Positions 60,429 to 64,000 of a stretch of DNA of 64,000 nucleotides are shown here, in pieces (position 1 is the stretch's first letter; the number at the start of each line of letters is the position of its first letter). A program made the translations under genes and the position numbers. The DNA is taken from contig JAKZHN010000006.1 of the NCBI GenBank assembly GCA_037179335.1, positions 124,001-188,000 of the forward strand. Direction: 5' to 3'. The notes beneath the pieces were generated by a model that saw only the letters and a program-made list of their open reading frames with translations, was not told where the DNA came from and did not search any database. Source of the DNA: Cyclaneusma minus (lineage: Eukaryota; Ascomycota; Leotiomycetes; Marthamycetales; Marthamycetaceae).

Positions 60429-60548
60429 AGAGCAAAGAGGGACGGGCGATGGGTCACTATTTTATGCTTGAGCTCAGGCAGGATTTTTGCGCCTTGCCGC
60501 TAGTGAGTTGCTAGCGCGTGAAGCAGCTTCAGACTCCTGTGAATCAGC
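60429..60548. repeat. Direct repeat, copy 2
   Basis: This is the second copy of 60001-60125, about 428 bp downstream, with scattered substitutions of mixed type that are not clearly RIP-like. Confidence 0.75.
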
Positions 60549-61440
60549 TTGGCAGTGAATGGTTTTCCCAAGCGACCATGGTCTTTCTCCAGAATCCGCT
60601 TTATTAAAGCAATACGCTTTGACTTTCTTTCTTGCTATTATCAATCAATACACGCGTCGCCGGCATGTTACTTGTCGAACGAAGGCCCAGCATTGTCAAC
60701 TTCTTTTTTGGCTGGCTCCCACAGAGAAATTGCTAGACTCCAGCGAGGCGTTGTTTGCTTTGCAGGACTACCTTAGCCTCCCGAAGTACTGAACCTCTCT
60801 CGATCCCGGATCTCCCTGCCACTCCGAGCTTGACTTTTCCTGCCCAAGTACCTATATCAAACTCTTTCAAACTGTCGAAAAATGCACTGGCTGAATACAA
60901 TAGGGCTTGACAATCACTATCGCCGCAGAAGGCAATCCTGACACTCATCATTAGAGTATGTGTGATGGTTTGGTCCAGTCACGTGGCTAGGTGGTGAGGT
61001 TGAAGCCCAGAAGGCACGGAAAAACGTTCTCGCTTAGCTGCTAGCGCCATAAGCTCGCATTAGCGCCAGAGCCTGAGGCAGCTGCGATCTATAGAAGATC
61101 TCCAATCTCGCTTCTCCAATTCTCCTTCCCTTTTCCATGACCACCATGCTTCTCCCGCAAGGTCCTATTACGAGTGAGCTGGAGTAACGTACTCCTGCTT
61201 ATTAGTTGACTGGGGCTCGAATCGGAGTTAGTTCTCCTTAGTAATCGGCGTTACGCACCACTATTCTCGTGCACTCCAGGATACATCGCCCTTTACCTGC
61301 TTTGCTTCAATAAATCTTTTGGGGTGAGTGGGATAGTTTATCTCGATTCCAAATCTCTCTATTATCACGGCTACACCAGGAGGGGTCACGTGGACCGACG
61401 CAAGGGTAAAGACAAAATAAATAAAGCTAGAGAACTAAAA
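60549..61440. other. Spacer, no supported gene
   Basis: Small ORFs on both strands lack recognisable features. The right part probably belongs to the flank or LTR of the element beginning near 61.5 kb. Confidence 0.35.
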
Positions 61441-61446
61441 GGGACG

Positions 61447-61468
61447 GGGGTCTGGCTACCTTAAATAG
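61447..61468 (-). promoter_or_regulatory. TATA-like core matching an array unit
   Basis: The 22 bp around ACCTTAAATAG match the array unit at 21592-21614 at nearly every position. On the minus strand it reads CTATTTAAGG, TATA-like. No GACAGCA element follows, so it may be an LTR promoter or a detached array unit. Confidence 0.35.
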
Positions 61469-61544
61469 CTGGCTGGATCCCCAACCGGTCGCTTAGCGGC
61501 TTAGCTCTTACTAGCGCGTAAACAAATAACAAACATTTAGCTAC

Positions 61545-61600
61545 GGAGGAACCTTAGTCCGAAGGGTCCAAAGCCCCGTAACACCATCCCCTCGCCTTTT
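61545..61600 (-). mobile_element. Probable LTR edge with polypurine tract
   Basis: On the minus strand GGCGAGGGGATGG is followed by TGTTACGGGGCTTTGG. A purine-rich tract before TGTTA is the usual junction of an internal region with a 3' LTR. The start of that LTR would be at 61582, reading left, and the internal region lies right of it in the degraded block. The other LTR is outside the window. Confidence 0.45.
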
Positions 61601-61639
61601 AAAGCGAATTCCATCGAGCGTATAACGTCCTAACGGTTC

Positions 61640-64000
61640 CTTGGTTTTAAATCCCTTATATTCCTTATACCATTAAAAAAAAAGTTTTCGTCAAAATAGG
61701 AAAAATGGTGCCAGTCTTTATTTATAAAATATCCGGTCCATTTAATTTAATAATAAAGCTTTTTTCAACCATTTTTATAACGGCCCTAGGCCGCACACCC
61801 TTTACTTTGCGGACACGTGACCGGACCAATTGTAGCTTCGGTCCCATTTATATATAAAGTTTTCCAAAGCTTTTTAAATTTTCTTTTTTTATAGCAATAA
61901 ATAATTATTAATAGCGTTTTCTATTTGGCTTAGCCCAATAAAAAAATCCAAATTATAATAATTTTATTGCTATTTTATTTTATAAACCGCTATTTAATAT
62001 TTTGGAAATCTTTAATTTTATTAATGCGCAATTAATTTTTAAGCCCAATTATATAAGCTTGCAATATTAAATTTTAAATGGTTATTTTTTTTCTAATTTA
62101 TAATAAAAACCCGATTTATATATTCCTTGCTTTTAAAATTTGTATAAAATTCATTTTAAAAATACTTTTAAATAAAAATTATAAAAATAAAAAGCTTTTA
62201 ATTATTTTAAAGCCCTTTAAATTTAAAAATAAGAATATTTAAAAATTAAATTTATTAGAAATAGCCATAATAATATATTTGCTTTTAAAAAAATATATCC
62301 TGGGATTATTTCCTTTTAGCAATTAGCTTGGTTTTAAAAATAAAATAAAATATTTATTTCAAAATAAACTTTTTAATGCTTACGGCTAAAAAAATACCTT
62401 GCTTGCAATAATAATAAGCTAAATAATAATAATAAGCTTTTTATTATTTATTAAAAATTTAATAATTTGGCTAAGCAATTTAAAAAAGCCTTTAATAATA
62501 TATTTATCAATTTCCGGAAATTAATTAATATTCAATATTAAAACCCCTATTAATTTCGGTTTTTTTTAATTTTCGGCCTTTAGCAATTAAATACAAATAC
62601 CAAATATAAGCTTTAGCAAAGATATTTTTGCATTTGGTAATAAATTTGGTATTAATATTAACGCTAGCGGATTTTCTAATAATAATGCTTTTAATTTTAT
62701 TATAAATAATATTACCAATAATATTAGTATATTTTATAATAATAAATTTGCTTAGTTTTTGCAAAATCTGCTTTATAACGCCTTTTTTTATTGCTTTAAT
62801 TTTTGTTTTTAATAAATTGGATAATAAATTTGATTTTAAATTTAAAGCTTAATATATTATTATTAAAAATAAGCTTATTATTAATTATATTAAAAAAAAG
62901 CTAATTATATTTTGCAATTAAAAAATATTTTTGCCGCTAAAAATCCATTTATTTAAAAAAACGTTTTATAAATTATTTTTTAAAAAAGCACGTATTTTAT
63001 ATTATAATATAATTTAAAGCATTGCTGTTAAAAATAAAATTTAACGCTTTTTAAATAATTAAAATTTTGGCTATAATAATAATAAACGCGAATAGAATAA
63101 TAATAATAATATTAATAGCAAAGGCAATTTTAATAATAATAATAATAATGGTAAAAACCGCTAAATGCGCTAAAAATATAAAGGTTTGCAAAGGTTTAAT
63201 GCTAAAAGAAAACAAAACAAATTGCGTTAAAAGGGCCTATTTTAAATATTATTAAATTGGCTATATAAAATAGAATTATCCTAATAATAAAATTTCTATA
63301 AAAAAAGGATAAAAATAAAATAGGCCAGGTTTAAATAGGCAAAAAGGAAAAAAGCGTATTTAATTTCAAATTGAAAAATAATACTGCTTAAATAAAACTT
63401 CCCATTTAGGTATTATTGCTAAGTCTTTTATAAATATTATTAATAATAAAAGATGTATAATTTTACATATATCAGAAAATTGCAAATTTTTAATTTAATT
63501 TAATGCTTTTATTAATAATAAAGCTTAAATATTATGCTTTATAAATACTAATATAGCTAAATAATTTATTATATTTATATATTTTATTTAATTTTTGAAT
63601 GAAGCCATTTTTATTTGGAATTATAATAATAATAAAGAATTTTTTACATTATTCTATATATTTTTTAATTTAATATTTAACAATTGCAAATTTCTATATA
63701 TTTCCTATTTGATTACCGATTTTAAATTATATAAATTTTTATTTAGCTTTAAGTGATAAAATAAAATTTAAATATTATTAAATTTTTATTATTATTATTT
63801 ATATTAGCCGGCGTATTTCAAACATAAAGCAATTTATAGCCGTTAATTTTTAAAATTAAAGGTTTTTTAGGCTTAAAAGCTTAAAAGAAACTAAATAAAA
63901 AGCTAAAACGGCCTAGCAAAATAAAGACGCCCTAGTATAATATACCAAATAAGCTGGTTATTATAACATAAAATATACCAATTGTTATAATATAATATAA
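61640..64000. mobile_element. Second RIP-degraded block, truncated at window end
   Basis: The sequence turns abruptly AT-rich at about 61.64-61.7 kb and stays so to the end. ORFs are at most 79 codons. A minus-strand frame at 62525-62764 retains coding-like residues (KAYIWYLYLIAKGRK; TEINRGF) but matches no family with confidence. The composition equals that of 25.4-49.0 kb, and it is probably the interior of the LTR element whose edge lies at 61582. Confidence 0.7.

Noticed and set aside
1..64000. CRISPR array
   Set aside because: The repeats are diverged promoter-like units, LTRs and minisatellites. There is no short identical repeat with unique spacers and the genome is fungal.

Overview
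This window looks like part of a filamentous ascomycete chromosome, probably a dothideomycete-like fungus. The grounds are short GT-AG introns with CTAAC/CTGAC-type branch sites in an FCP1 gene, a spherulin-4 family gene, and ordinary GC-balanced DNA that flips abruptly into very AT-rich, ORF-poor blocks. Those blocks carry the transition pattern of repeat-induced point mutation (RIP). The species was not determined.

Layout. (1) 0.15-5.25 kb, 13.93-25.37 kb and 49.07-49.6 kb hold one dispersed array of about 44 diverged, promoter-like units with no conserved reading frame. Each has a TATA box read on the minus strand (TATAWAAG type), usually with a paired GACAGCA element about 60-100 bp upstream of it. 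Spacing is about 300-360 bp, except in 14.4-19.3 kb, where larger units of about 560-660 bp carry a second TATA box on the plus strand. There, neighbouring promoters diverge from each other and converge on about 450-bp intervals. This array is the least explained and most interesting part of the window. (2) 5.5-13.6 kb interrupts the array with ordinary genes: an intronless Ras-like GTPase, an AMMECR1-domain protein, and a secreted spherulin-4-like gene broken by a one-base frameshift. (3) 25.4-49.0 kb is a 23.5-kb RIP-degraded island lying inside the array. It resolves into at least three LTR elements nested in an older one. Two of the inserts are Ty1/Copia elements in opposite orientations, with reverse-transcriptase fossils still readable. 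(4) 50.2-53.1 kb encodes FCP1, the RNA polymerase II CTD phosphatase (minus strand, four exons; two introns are in frame and hidden in one long open frame). (5) 54.5-59.6 kb is a patchwork of decayed, partly duplicated coding sequence on the plus strand, with one small AT-hook ORF. (6) 60-61.6 kb holds a direct repeat and an LTR edge, followed by a second RIP-degraded block to the window end.

How the parts relate. The four recognisable genes are housekeeping or secretory and do not form a cluster. The array appears older than the island that splits it, because promoter units with the same motifs lie on both sides. The array is repetitive yet not AT-shifted, probably because its units are too diverged to trigger RIP. 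The transposons next to it are heavily mutated.
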